Source: JAAFHB01 sp942493325 (GTDB lineage: Bacteria; Bacteroidota; Bacteroidia; Bacteroidales; Prolixibacteraceae). Taken from it: DNA of 64,000 bases. How positions within the stretch are numbered: the stretch's first letter is position 1; every line of letters begins with the position of its first letter. A program made the position numbers and the translations under genes. The notes beneath the pieces were generated by a model. That model did no database searches. It had not been told where the DNA came from and saw nothing but the letters and a program-made list of their open reading frames with translations. The stretch covers positions 2,852,001 to 2,916,000 of the forward strand of contig OW818689.1 of assembly GCA_942493325.1 (NCBI GenBank). Reading direction: 5' to 3'. Of the stretch, positions 44,102-53,360 are shown piece after piece.

Positions 44102-44983
44102 TTAATTCTTTGGAGTTAAAACTTCCCAGAATACTCTGTTTCCCCCCGTTCCGGCATAGTAATAATACAAATAGATTTTACCTGTTGCAGGATCGAAATG
44201 GGATACATTATTTGCATTGTTCGGATCACCCGATTTAACATCATATGGCCAGGTATCATCAACAGTAAATATGACGGAATTATCGGACAGGATGGTAATC
44301 CAGCAAATATCCGTATCAGGCCAGATACTAAATCCTGTTTCACATTTTCTGCCCGTTACAGCAGCCAGTGTTTTTTCATCTGTTCTTAATCCGCCATAAG
44401 GGTCATTTGGATAACTTCCCCCCGCTGTGGGATGGAAATACTTGATCGTGACGTCGTAATCACCTGCGTAAGGATTCGGCGGAGTATAGTTTAAAACAAT
44501 ACTCGTCTTTTTTCCGCTTGGTACTACATTCGTTTCGCCGGTGGCTGTGCTGATTACAAGATCCAAAATTGGCGCTTTATAATCGAGATATTCAGGCGTG
44601 TCATCCATTGGAGGAGTATTGCCTACAGTCAGAAGTGTAATGCCCAGATTTGCAAAATAGTTATCTCCTTTTTTAAGAACAACTGTTTTACTGGCGAATT
44701 TATAATGAACTCCTTCGACCGCGGTTGAAGATGCTGCGCGAGAAACGGTAACGGTTACATCGCCGGATAGCTCGTCAATGGAAGGGCCCACAATTTTCAT
44801 CTGGATATTCATCGGATATTCAGTGCCATTGGCTAAAGCCGTCAGGTTAATGGCATTCTTGTTGAATGTTGCCAGGTTATTACCCTTGTCATTCATATCC
44901 AGATCTGTTTCATTGTCAATTAAGCAGGAATTAAAAATCCCGAGGCTTAATATTAACAGCAATATTCTATATAGTTTTCTCAT
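44102..44983 (-). CDS. Lipoprotein with Calx-beta/DUF4843-like domain, SusC/SusD unit 3
   Basis: A 293-residue lipoprotein (signal MRKLYRILLLILSLGIFNSC). Residues about 60-160 look like a Calx-beta-type domain (GDVTVTVSRAASSTAVEGVHYKF), as in proteins annotated DUF1735 or DUF4843 beside SusD genes. The C-terminal half contains GDYDVTIKYFHPTAGGSYPND and IYLYYYYAGTGGNRVFWEVL, rich in Tyr and Trp. It follows SusD by 15 bases and is followed by the second lipoprotein after 60 bases. It is probably a surface ligand-binding protein that increases capture of the SusC/D substrate; the ligand is unknown. Confidence 0.75.
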   Translation of the reverse strand: MRKLYRILLLILSLGIFNSCLIDNETDLDMNDKGNNLATFNKNAINLTALANGTEYPMNIQMKIVGPSIDELSGDVTVTVSRAASSTAVEGVHYKFASKTVVLKKGDNYFANLGITLLTVGNTPPMDDTPEYLDYKAPILDLVISTATGETNVVPSGKKTSIVLNYTPPNPYAGDYDVTIKYFHPTAGGSYPNDPYGGLRTDEKTLAAVTGRKCETGFSIWPDTDICWITILSDNSVIFTVDDTWPYDVKSGDPNNANNVSHFDPATGKIYLYYYYAGTGGNRVFWEVLTPKN

Positions 44984-44998
44984 AATTAATTTTTTAAC

Positions 44999-46474
44999 TT
45001 ATTTTCCCCAAAAGATTTTTTCTGAAAAAGCATTCGGTTGTGCCGGAACATTTGCTCCGTTTGATGATATCTCATCAGAGGTATAAAACAATCTGACCGG
45101 CCTGTTAGGAGTTGAGGCTAATTGCGAAATGGGCAATCCCGAAGGGTAGCCGGTACGCGAATAATCGAACCATGACTGTTCTGCGGTAATACCATTTACG
45201 GCAATCCATTTCTGGGTGATAATGGCCTGAAGTTTATTTACCGATGCATCCCATGACACTAAATTCATTGCCTGATTAATGTAAGTAGTCGCGTTTGCTG
45301 CAGGCACACCAAGATAAGTGCAGGATGCCTGGATACCTTGTTGATACAAAGCTTTTGCATCGCCAGTCATAAGGCCTTTTAATACCGCTTCAGACTGGTT
45401 GAAACAGCTCTCAGCCAATGAGAAGATAATCGCACTTTGGCTAAAGCTTTTGAGGATTCCAGGCCCGATATTTGAAACTACTTCGGGCATAAACGCGTCA
45501 ACAACAGGCGTGTCGTAATCCAATAAACCCTGTGGAACACCTTTGTGACCGGTGGCTGGTTTCTCATAAATAAAACTGATCCGGGGATCATTTGTATTTG
45601 ATAAATAATTGATTGCATAGTCACTGGCACATGTTGCCTGGTTATTCATTGTAGGACTGCCGGAAACCTCAGAACCATAAGCCTGCCAGATAGGATTTTG
45701 TTTGTCAGCCTGTTGCAGGTAACCTGGATTTACACCAACATTGGTAGTTATAAATCCGGAACCCTCGGCCACGATTGCGGCGACTTGCTCCTTAATGTAA
45801 GCATCCCTTCCCGACATATTAGCCTGACGCACCAGGATTCTCATCTTGATAGTATTGGCAAACTTTTTCCATTTGGTCATGTCACCGGCAAAAATGATGT
45901 CATCGGCACCGGGTTTAACAGGTGCAACGGCTGCATCGATCAGGTCAATAGCAGCAGTGAGCTGTACGATCAAATCCTCATAGATTGTTTTGGCGTCATC
46001 ATATTTGGGAGTGGCATTCTCTTTCCTGAGCAATGCCTCCGTATAAGGAACGTCTCCGTAAAGGTCGACCAGGATCTGATAATGATAAGCCTTCATGATT
46101 TTGGCAATAGCCCTGTAATGATCATATTCACTGGTCAGCTGGTCAAGTACCTGATACTGTTTCAGTGGTTGGGTATATGAATTATTAAAGATATTGCGAT
46201 AAAACGATGAAGTAACAATGTACTTAAACTCGTCGGAATACCAGGCAAATCCATCACTCTGGCTCCAGTTGTACATCATCATATTTCCCAAACTGTTCAC
46301 TCTTCGGTCGTTTTGAATAAGTTGGGCTGTGTAATTCTGTGCTACCGGTAAAACCAATTCGGGAGCAACGGCGGTGGGATTGTTCGGATCTTCATTTACA
46401 TCCAAAAACTCACTGCAGGATGTTAATAGCAAAATAACTATCAACACGTTAAAATATTTTAAAATGCTTTTCAT
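44999..46474 (-). CDS. SusD-like lipoprotein, unit 3
   Basis: A 491-residue lipoprotein with signal peptide MKSILKYFNVLIVILLLTSC and the shared DVNEDPNNPTAVAPELVLP pattern after the Cys. Family segments are LVDLYGDVPYTEALLRKE, DAKTIYEDLIVQLTAAIDLI and a C-terminal IITQKWIAVNGITAEQSWFDYSRTG. It partners the SusC gene 12 bases upstream. It is the largest of the three paralogous SusD proteins of this region. Confidence 0.92.
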   Translation of the reverse strand: MKSILKYFNVLIVILLLTSCSEFLDVNEDPNNPTAVAPELVLPVAQNYTAQLIQNDRRVNSLGNMMMYNWSQSDGFAWYSDEFKYIVTSSFYRNIFNNSYTQPLKQYQVLDQLTSEYDHYRAIAKIMKAYHYQILVDLYGDVPYTEALLRKENATPKYDDAKTIYEDLIVQLTAAIDLIDAAVAPVKPGADDIIFAGDMTKWKKFANTIKMRILVRQANMSGRDAYIKEQVAAIVAEGSGFITTNVGVNPGYLQQADKQNPIWQAYGSEVSGSPTMNNQATCASDYAINYLSNTNDPRISFIYEKPATGHKGVPQGLLDYDTPVVDAFMPEVVSNIGPGILKSFSQSAIIFSLAESCFNQSEAVLKGLMTGDAKALYQQGIQASCTYLGVPAANATTYINQAMNLVSWDASVNKLQAIITQKWIAVNGITAEQSWFDYSRTGYPSGLPISQLASTPNRPVRLFYTSDEISSNGANVPAQPNAFSEKIFWGK

Positions 46475-46486
46475 ATTGAGCTGTTT

Positions 46487-49400
46487 TTAAAATTCTAAAT
46501 TTAAGTTAAATCCGAACGATCTTGTCGGAGGGGATTGTAAATATCCGCCAAGGCCGATAGAGTTACTGTTTGTATTGTTAAATTCCGGGTCAGAGAATCT
46601 GTTTTCTGCCGGCAACCAGGTCATAAGGTTCCGTCCGATAAAACTGACAGTCACTTTTTGAAGCGGAGTCTTACTTAACAAACTTTTAGGTAATTCGTAG
46701 CCAAATGCCAGCTCTCTGAATTTAAGTGCAGTAGCATCTTTTACATAGTTCGATTTTACTTCATTGTAAACATCGGTCCAATAACTTTGGCGGCCTCCTG
46801 AAATCTGGATATTGGTATTTTCAGTATATACACCTGGGCTGGTTTCAACTACCGAATTTGGGATTACGAAATCTTGTCTGTTTGCCGATATACTGGCCAT
46901 TGACCGTCCGGTGAATTCCATATTGTCGGAGCCTTGTTCGTAATAAACGTGCCCGGTCCTGTAGTCAAAAGTTGCAGAAACTGTGAATCCTTTGTAATTC
47001 ATGGTTGTATTTAATCCAACGATATAGTCAGGAGTAGTTTTTCCCATACTGAACATTCCTTCTTTGGTCAAAGGATGGCCGCTTACAGGATCAACAATTA
47101 TCCGGCCCTGAGGATCGGTGTCATAAACATTAGCTTTAATCTGGGGGAATGCCTGCCCAACTATGGCGTAAATACCATACTGGCCTGTGGTTGTCAGCGA
47201 TATTTCATCCAATCCCTCTTTAATTTCATCGACTACGGTTTCATTTGATGAATAGTTAAGATTTAAATCCCATTTGAAATCACGGGTTTTAACGACAGAT
47301 CCACCTAAGGTCAATTCTAATCCCTGGCCCGACAATTTGCCGATATTGGTCAGGTACACCGTTGAAGCCGAAGCGAAAGAAGGTGTTGTAGAAGTAATAA
47401 GGTCGGATGTTACGGTATGGAAATAAGAACCGTCCAGCCACATTCTACCGTCAAGGAAGCCAAGGTTTAATCCCAGTTCAGAGGTATTAATCTTCTCTTT
47501 GGTAATATTTGCATCAACTGCTGTATTTGACAAAAAGAAACCATTCTTACTGCCAAATGGGAAGCCTGTTGCCTGACCATAACTTTCATTGATTCTGTAT
47601 GGATCAAGGTCGTTGTAAACAGTTGAGTTACTCAAAGTTACCTTAGCAAAAGAAAGAATGTTATTGTTTTTAAGCGATTCAACAGCGTCAGTAATTACAA
47701 ATGACAAACCGGCAGCAGGATAAAAATAACTGTTATTCCCTTTTGCAAGTGTTGAAGTCCAGTCGTTACGACCAGAGAAATTCAGGAACAAATAGTTTTT
47801 GAAGCCCAGGGTAAAATCCCCGAAAAATCCGTAGGAATTCTTGAGCGATTCATCAACACTACCAACTAATGAGCCAGTTCCGTTTGAAATATCATAAAAA
47901 TTCGGTATACTTAAATTGTTAGCCCTGATGTTGCTGGACCTGTAATCGGTTGAATAAACTGTTCCACCTAAAATTGTTTTAAAGGTAAAATCGTCAAAAA
48001 ACTTAAAATCAGCCGAGACAAGTGCATCACCGGTGTAAGTTTTCGTTTGAAATTCAGAATCCTCAACAAACGAAGAAACCTCATCCATTGAACCTTTTAA
48101 AACTTTATCATATTTTTGAGCGGCACGCCAGTTTTTTCCATTTCCCCAAACATTGTTCACTCCAACCCGCGTAGTAAAATTAAGCCAGTCAAGAATATCC
48201 CATGAAAGGTTGAAGTTTCCAACAAGCCTGTTGGTTTCATCTATATTCCTGTTCGTACCGATCGCCCAATAGGGGTTCTGGTAATAACCGTTGTAATAAT
48301 TATTCGCATGACCGAAACTGGTTGGACTTTTCCAATCTTTATACTCAGATAAAGGAATGTTTGCAGAAGTATTTAAAATAAACCAGTATAACGGCCTGTT
48401 CTGAGAACCGATCGTGCTGCCAACAACATCGGTTTGGTCAGTAAAATAACTCGTGTTTACAGACAACTCAACATTACCAATTTGCTTACTTGCATTAACC
48501 CTGAAAGTATTTCTTTTGTAGGTATCGTCTGTAACAATTCCATCAGCCCTCTGATCGCCCATAGAGACATAGAACTTACTTGTCTCATTGCTTCCGCTTA
48601 AATAAACTGAGTTACTCAGTGTTGAACCCGTATTGTAAAAATTAAGTAAATTATCCTTTACCGGTGCATAGGGGACTGCCTGGTACGTGCCATCAGCAAA
48701 TGTTGGTCCTACCTGGCGGGATGTACCGTCGAAGCGAGGGCCCCAGTTTGTATTTTCAATCGCATCGTAAGCACCTTCCCATCCTGTTCCATATTCAGTT
48801 TGAAATTCCGGCATATAAGCCACTTTTTCCATCGTGTACGCTGAATTTATCCCGATGGTAAGTTTTTTTCCGGCCACACCCGTTTTGGTGCTCACAAGAA
48901 GTGCACCGTTACCGGCGCTTGAACCGTACAACGCGGCTGCAGTTGCACCCTTAAGCACACTGATACTCGCGATATCATTAGGGTTCAAAGCATCGAATGC
49001 TCCCTGGGAAGCAATGGAACCATCAATAACAATTAATGCAGAGTTACTTCCGCTTACTGAGCGTAAACCTCTGAGCAAGATCTGTGTGCTTGGGTTAACA
49101 CCATTATCCTGAACGTTAATCTGCAAACCCGCAACTTTACCTGCCAGTGCAGTGGCGGCTCTTGTTGGAGCGATTCTATTCAATTCTGCTTCATCAACTT
49201 TCTGCGTTTGATAAGTTACCTCCCTTTTTTCACGTTTAATACCCAAGGCTGTAACAACAACTTCATTAACGGAAACATTTTCCGATTTCAGTTTAATCAC
49301 ATAAGAGGCAGAAGCAGTGACCGAAACTTCAGCAGAAGTCATACCAACAAATGAGACCAACAATGCCTTGGAACTGGCAGGAATTTTTAAGGTAAAATTA

Positions 49401-49576
49401 CCTTCCATATCGGTGACTGTACCAAGGGTTGTCCCTTTTACAACAACAGAAGCTCCCGGAATTGTGCTTCCGTCATCGACAGAAGTCACCTGCCCCGAGA
49501 TCTCCCTGGTCTGTGCAAAAACCACTTGAATTCCAAGGAACCCCAGAAATACAAGCAACAGCGAAATTTTCTTCAT
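46487..49576 (-). CDS. SusC-like TonB-dependent transporter, unit 3
   Basis: A 1029-residue outer-membrane transporter with signal peptide MKKISLLLVFLGFLGIQVVFAQ. The regulatory-like domain follows (REISGQVTSVDDGSTIPGASVVVKG), then VNEVVVTALGIKREKRE, the plug (LAGKVAGLQI, ILLRGLRSV, LIVIDGSI, NDIASISVLKGATAAALYGSSAGNGALLVSTKTG) and the barrel, ending FGFNLNLEF. It is the first gene of a four-gene unit with SusD and two lipoproteins, bounded by a consensus promoter (49790-49820) and a terminator (43061-43089). Confidence 0.95.
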   Translation of the reverse strand: MKKISLLLVFLGFLGIQVVFAQTREISGQVTSVDDGSTIPGASVVVKGTTLGTVTDMEGNFTLKIPASSKALLVSFVGMTSAEVSVTASASYVIKLKSENVSVNEVVVTALGIKREKREVTYQTQKVDEAELNRIAPTRAATALAGKVAGLQINVQDNGVNPSTQILLRGLRSVSGSNSALIVIDGSIASQGAFDALNPNDIASISVLKGATAAALYGSSAGNGALLVSTKTGVAGKKLTIGINSAYTMEKVAYMPEFQTEYGTGWEGAYDAIENTNWGPRFDGTSRQVGPTFADGTYQAVPYAPVKDNLLNFYNTGSTLSNSVYLSGSNETSKFYVSMGDQRADGIVTDDTYKRNTFRVNASKQIGNVELSVNTSYFTDQTDVVGSTIGSQNRPLYWFILNTSANIPLSEYKDWKSPTSFGHANNYYNGYYQNPYWAIGTNRNIDETNRLVGNFNLSWDILDWLNFTTRVGVNNVWGNGKNWRAAQKYDKVLKGSMDEVSSFVEDSEFQTKTYTGDALVSADFKFFDDFTFKTILGGTVYSTDYRSSNIRANNLSIPNFYDISNGTGSLVGSVDESLKNSYGFFGDFTLGFKNYLFLNFSGRNDWTSTLAKGNNSYFYPAAGLSFVITDAVESLKNNNILSFAKVTLSNSTVYNDLDPYRINESYGQATGFPFGSKNGFFLSNTAVDANITKEKINTSELGLNLGFLDGRMWLDGSYFHTVTSDLITSTTPSFASASTVYLTNIGKLSGQGLELTLGGSVVKTRDFKWDLNLNYSSNETVVDEIKEGLDEISLTTTGQYGIYAIVGQAFPQIKANVYDTDPQGRIIVDPVSGHPLTKEGMFSMGKTTPDYIVGLNTTMNYKGFTVSATFDYRTGHVYYEQGSDNMEFTGRSMASISANRQDFVIPNSVVETSPGVYTENTNIQISGGRQSYWTDVYNEVKSNYVKDATALKFRELAFGYELPKSLLSKTPLQKVTVSFIGRNLMTWLPAENRFSDPEFNNTNSNSIGLGGYLQSPPTRSFGFNLNLEF

Positions 49577-49789
49577 AGACTAATTATTAATATTAAATAA
49601 AAAAATAAAATAGAATAAATAGAAAGCAACAAAACAGGGAAATTCCTAATCATTACAACCTAATAATCACGGCTATAATAATTCATTTGACAAAACAAGC
49701 TCCGCTAAGCTATTCTTTGGCTGGAAACTCCAGATTTGTTGCAATCTGTTAACACAAACGGCAAAGATGTTAATATTTGTTATTCAATG

Positions 49790-49820
49790 CAAATTTATTC
49801 AAAGAAAAAAAAGTCCCAAA
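49790..49820 (-). promoter_or_regulatory. Promoter of SusC/SusD unit 3
   Basis: On the minus strand TTTG (49820-49817), a 19-base spacer and TAAATTTG (49797-49790) match the Bacteroidota promoter consensus exactly. The leader to the SusC start codon would be about 210 bases. The rest of 49577-49992 holds nothing recognised. Confidence 0.7.
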
Positions 49821-49992
49821 ACGTTCGTAAACTGAGTAGTAGGATCAAATAAAAAGCTAATAAATATGATTATTATCATGTTTGTTAGCTTTTGTGAAAT
49901 TCATACCCCATATACACCCGGTTGATTCCCTGATAATTGCGATGCGGCAAAAAAACAGGTACCAAAGCTTATGTAGAATGAATAAAAATTAT

Positions 49993-50793
49993 TTAAAGAA
50001 TATTAATTAATTCCAGTAAATTTGAGATTACAGTTGTCTCCGGATTTTTTTTATTACTATTATTCACATTAGATTCAATAATACAGGGGTAGTTACTTGA
50101 AATATCTGATATTTTAAGATTATGCCCCGGAATTAACGGGGTAGATCCATTTTTTATATTATGATGCGGATTAAAATAAACCTGGTCAATCCCAAACGCC
50201 ATTGCGCCCAAAATATCAGCCTCCCATGAATCGCCGATCATCAGGGAACCCGACTTGGGGGCATTCATTGATTTAACAGCATATTCGAAAATCTGCTTAC
50301 GGGGTTTTTGATATCCGACCTCTTCGGAAATAAATATTTTCCGAAAATATTTCGACAATTCTGATTTCCGGATTTTTTCATATTGTACTTCTTTAAATCC
50401 GTTGGTAATAATCGCGACTTCATATCGCCCGTGCAGGTGATTCAGAACCTGTCGTGCTCCATCGATGAGTTTGGTCTGGAAAGGCATTTCGGACAGGTAG
50501 GCAGCATTTACAATTTCACCACCGATACGAAGTGGGGTACCATTCTTTTCAAATGATTCTTCGAACCGCTGAACACTTAATACCTTTTTATTCATCAACC
50601 CTTGCCGGTAGAGTTCCCATAAACGTTCGTTAACCTCATGGTAGATCCCGAAATAGGTGCTGTAAGAGCCAATCACACTTAATAAACTTAGTTTATCGAG
50701 CGCGATATACAGCGCATCGTACGAGTTGGAATTAAAATCCCAGATGGTATTATCAAGATCGAAAAAAAGGTGGGTATATTTTTTTTTTAGCAT
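49993..50793 (-). CDS. HAD-superfamily hydrolase, YjjG-type nucleotidase
   Basis: A 266-residue phosphatase of the haloacid dehalogenase superfamily. Motif I is FFDLDNTIWDF, with the nucleophile and acid/base Asp. Motif II is IITNGF, motif III the Lys in EEVGYQKPRKQIF, and motif IV MIGDSWEADILGA. The helical cap between motifs I and II and the sequence around EVGYQKP are typical of the YjjG group, which dephosphorylates pyrimidine nucleoside monophosphates. The C-terminal tail (about residues 220-266, asparagine-rich) is longer than usual. A single-gene unit next to repeat mosaic B. Confidence 0.88.
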   Translation of the reverse strand: MLKKKYTHLFFDLDNTIWDFNSNSYDALYIALDKLSLLSVIGSYSTYFGIYHEVNERLWELYRQGLMNKKVLSVQRFEESFEKNGTPLRIGGEIVNAAYLSEMPFQTKLIDGARQVLNHLHGRYEVAIITNGFKEVQYEKIRKSELSKYFRKIFISEEVGYQKPRKQIFEYAVKSMNAPKSGSLMIGDSWEADILGAMAFGIDQVYFNPHHNIKNGSTPLIPGHNLKISDISSNYPCIIESNVNNSNKKNPETTVISNLLELINIL

Positions 50794-50807
50794 TCAAAAT
50801 ACGAATT

Positions 50808-51640
50808 ACACGAATTAACACAAATTTTTTCAAAGAAAGGTATTGCTTCTAATAGGGATATTCTGTGAATACAATCCTAATCATTAGCAAATTGGTACAT
50901 TGACTCGTCCTGATTTTAGTTTGCAGATTCCGAAGTGACCGGGTGACTGCAATTATAAATCGAGCAAAGTCAGCTCATGGCAAGTGACCGGGTGACTGCA
51001 GTTATAGATTGAGCAAAATCAAAAAGCATTTGATCGTTATTTTAGAAGTCACCCGGTCACTACATCTCTCACCATCTCCCTTTCTCCCGATCGACCCTGG
51101 AATCTCCGGCGCATGGAACCGATTATTTTCAATTAAGAGTGCAGTTGCGCCGCTTTTTTGCTGATTGTCGTTACCCCGGGTGGCGCGATTCCGAATAATG
51201 TTAGTGCAATTAATAATATGAAGAATCCGGATTCGCTTACCCGGGGTCATTAATATTTAATCCCTTCGGGATAGGAAAAGAGAACATTGCTAATTTAGCT
51301 GCGCTGATCTTCGATTCACGAAATAAAGTTCGACTGCCTGCCGCAGCCTGTCCCGAGAATCGGGAAGAATCGGGGAAGTCAATTTATCAAAGAAAGGTCC
51401 TGCTCCTAAAATGACATTCGTTGAATCCAATTCTAAAACATTGGCAAATTTACACATTGGCAAATTAGCACATTGTCTCCTCTTCTCATTTTCACATTTT
51501 CAGGACAAGACACATTTTCTCATTGACTCGTCTCCCCGTCGCCCTTTCGCCTCCCGGGAACGAAGTGATTCGGGATCGCCCCGTCGCCCCGTCGCCTCTC
51601 TGCTCTATGCCCCATGCTCCATGCTCTCTGCCCCATGCCC
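50808..51640. repeat. Repeat mosaic B (inverted counterpart of 23.7-25.3 kb)
   Basis: A gene-free stretch that mirrors mosaic A. Three AGTGACCGGGTGACT units lie at 50934-50948 and 50983-50997 (forward) and 51046-51061 (reverse). The CCCCGGGT hairpin has arms at 51174-51193 and 51227-51246. The stretch 51239-51426 is nearly identical to the reverse complement of 23894-24080, and low-complexity CCCCATGCTCC-type tracts lie at 51530-51640. The plus-strand open frames at 51411-51887 and 51523-51858 are translations of these repeats and of the antisense of rsmI. Confidence 0.8.
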
Positions 51641-52347
51641 TACTCTTCCTCATCATCCCTCCCATTCGCCTTCGGGTCGGGTTTACCTTCCAGCACGATC
51701 ACAATCTCCCCCTTCACCGTCTTGGATCGAAAATGAGCCAATACTTCGGCTACAGTTCCCCGGAAATTCTCCTCGAAAAGTTTGGAAAGCTCACGCGAAA
51801 CCGACACTTTTCTGTCGGGACCGAAATACTCCGAAAACTGTTCCAGGGCTTTCACTAAACGGAATGGAGACTCATAAAAAATCATAGTCCGGGTTTCGTC
51901 GGCCAGCTCTTTTAATTTCTTCTGCCGGCCTTTCTTCTGAGGTAAAAATCCTTCGAAACAAAACCTGTCACTTGGAAATCCGGAATTGACCAGTGCCGGT
52001 ACAAATGCAGTTGCTCCGGGAAGACATTCTACTTCGACCCCCATATTAAGACAGGTGCGGGTAAGCAGAAAACCGGGATCGGAAATCGACGGGGTACCGG
52101 CATCTGAGATCAGCGCGATATTTTCACCATTCAATATCTGCTCAGCGATACGCTCTACGTTACGGTGTTCATTGAATTTATGATGAGACGAGAAACGGGT
52201 AGTAATCGCATAGTGTTTAAGCAAAACAGAAGAAGTGCGTGTATCTTCGGCTAAAATAAGATCCACCTCCTTTAAAATCCGTAGTGCCCTAAGCGTGATA
52301 TCCTCGAGATTTCCAATCGGGGTGGGTACAATGTATAATTTTCCCAT
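51640..52347 (-). CDS. rsmI: 16S rRNA (cytidine-2'-O)-methyltransferase
   Basis: Uses S-adenosylmethionine to 2'-O-methylate C1402 of 16S rRNA in the decoding centre. The 235-residue protein has the tetrapyrrole-methylase-like fold signatures of RsmI: LYIVPTPIGNLEDITLRAL, LILAEDTRTSSVLLKHY, the SAM-binding ALISDAGTPSISDPGF and CLPGATAFVPALVNSGF, and the C-terminal GEIVIVLEGKPD. The last codons run into repeat mosaic B (acidic DDEEE tail). The start lies one base from the stop of the upstream unknown gene, so the two are probably co-transcribed. Confidence 0.95.
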   Translation of the reverse strand: MGKLYIVPTPIGNLEDITLRALRILKEVDLILAEDTRTSSVLLKHYAITTRFSSHHKFNEHRNVERIAEQILNGENIALISDAGTPSISDPGFLLTRTCLNMGVEVECLPGATAFVPALVNSGFPSDRFCFEGFLPQKKGRQKKLKELADETRTMIFYESPFRLVKALEQFSEYFGPDRKVSVSRELSKLFEENFRGTVAEVLAHFRSKTVKGEIVIVLEGKPDPKANGRDDEEE

Positions 52348-52348
52348 C

Positions 52349-53299
52349 CTATTTTGTAAACCGGCGTTTAACTAAAACCAGGAATTTCTGACTGGCTTCG
52401 GTCTTGTTCCATTTAAAATTCAATTTCAGATAGTTAACAGCCTCCTGAATGGACTCCAGCCGGTCAATCTCATCGACAGTCAATTCAAACTTCACACTGT
52501 TGTTTGAAAACAGTTCACGGATAAAGAGAAACCTGTCATTGATACCAATACCCTCCCACATACTTTGTATAGGTAGAATGCGGTAGCCCGATTCGTTTTT
52601 CTCCGGTGTCAGGTAATCATTCACCATCTGATGCTGTTCACCAAAGGTCTCATTCAGTGTCTTTCTTACCTCCGAATGCTCTTCATCGATAATCTCTGTT
52701 TTATGATCCGGAATATCGGTAACGGTCAGCGGACGGATACCGACAGCCTCTTCAGAATGCGGATTTTCCCGGGCAACATTGGTTTCTATATTGGTCTCTA
52801 TATTGGTCTTAACAGGTTCTGAATATTCTTCCACCACCGGTTCAACCTGTATTTCAACGGTCTTTGAAGAAGTTTCCGGCACTATTTCAAGGGTATCTTC
52901 AGGATATTCATCAACCGCCTGTGGACTAACCATCACCGGCATTTCAATCTGTACATTCTCCTCGGGAACATGAGCAGGGAACACCACGTGCAATGTACCT
53001 GCCGCCTCGTGATTATTGATTTTCTGAATTGGCATCGCAATTGGCTCGTGTACTGAAACTTCATTGTGCAGAACCTCAAACCGCTGTTCTTCAGGATTAT
53101 GAGCTGCTTTAATACCTTTTTCGTGCTGTTCTGCCAATTTATGAAGTAATTCAAGTTCTCTCAACAATGCCTTTGACCTGACGAAGGCAACTTCAATTTC
53201 TTCGGGCAAGGGCATTGCCTGCCCGTTGAATTCACCTGTAATCGCATCAAGCTGGGTGATATCATCTTTAATCAACCTCAATAGTTTTATTACTTCCAT
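52349..53299 (-). CDS. Conserved Bacteroidota protein of unknown function
   Basis: A 316-residue soluble protein without signal peptide. The N-terminal 70 residues are predicted helical (MEVIKLLRLIKDDITQLDAI, ALLRELELLHKLAEQHEKG). A long acidic, Glu/Pro/Val-rich linker follows (about 75-200). The C-terminal domain (about 225-316, GINDRFLFIRELFSNNSVKFELTVDEIDRLES, YLKLNFKWNK, LVLVKRRF) resembles a C-terminal domain found in uncharacterised Bacteroidota proteins. It is directly upstream of rsmI and divergent from the thymidine kinase gene. I cannot assign a function. Confidence 0.8.
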   Translation of the reverse strand: MEVIKLLRLIKDDITQLDAITGEFNGQAMPLPEEIEVAFVRSKALLRELELLHKLAEQHEKGIKAAHNPEEQRFEVLHNEVSVHEPIAMPIQKINNHEAAGTLHVVFPAHVPEENVQIEMPVMVSPQAVDEYPEDTLEIVPETSSKTVEIQVEPVVEEYSEPVKTNIETNIETNVARENPHSEEAVGIRPLTVTDIPDHKTEIIDEEHSEVRKTLNETFGEQHQMVNDYLTPEKNESGYRILPIQSMWEGIGINDRFLFIRELFSNNSVKFELTVDEIDRLESIQEAVNYLKLNFKWNKTEASQKFLVLVKRRFTK

Positions 53300-53360
53300 C
53301 GATCTTATTTTTTCGAAAGTAAAATTACAAAAACCATTTGATAATGGTTAATTTTGTTCT

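Noticed and set aside
51411..51887. Plus-strand open frames with PRRPFASRERSDSG-type sequence
   Set aside because: They translate the low-complexity tracts of mosaic B and the antisense of rsmI.
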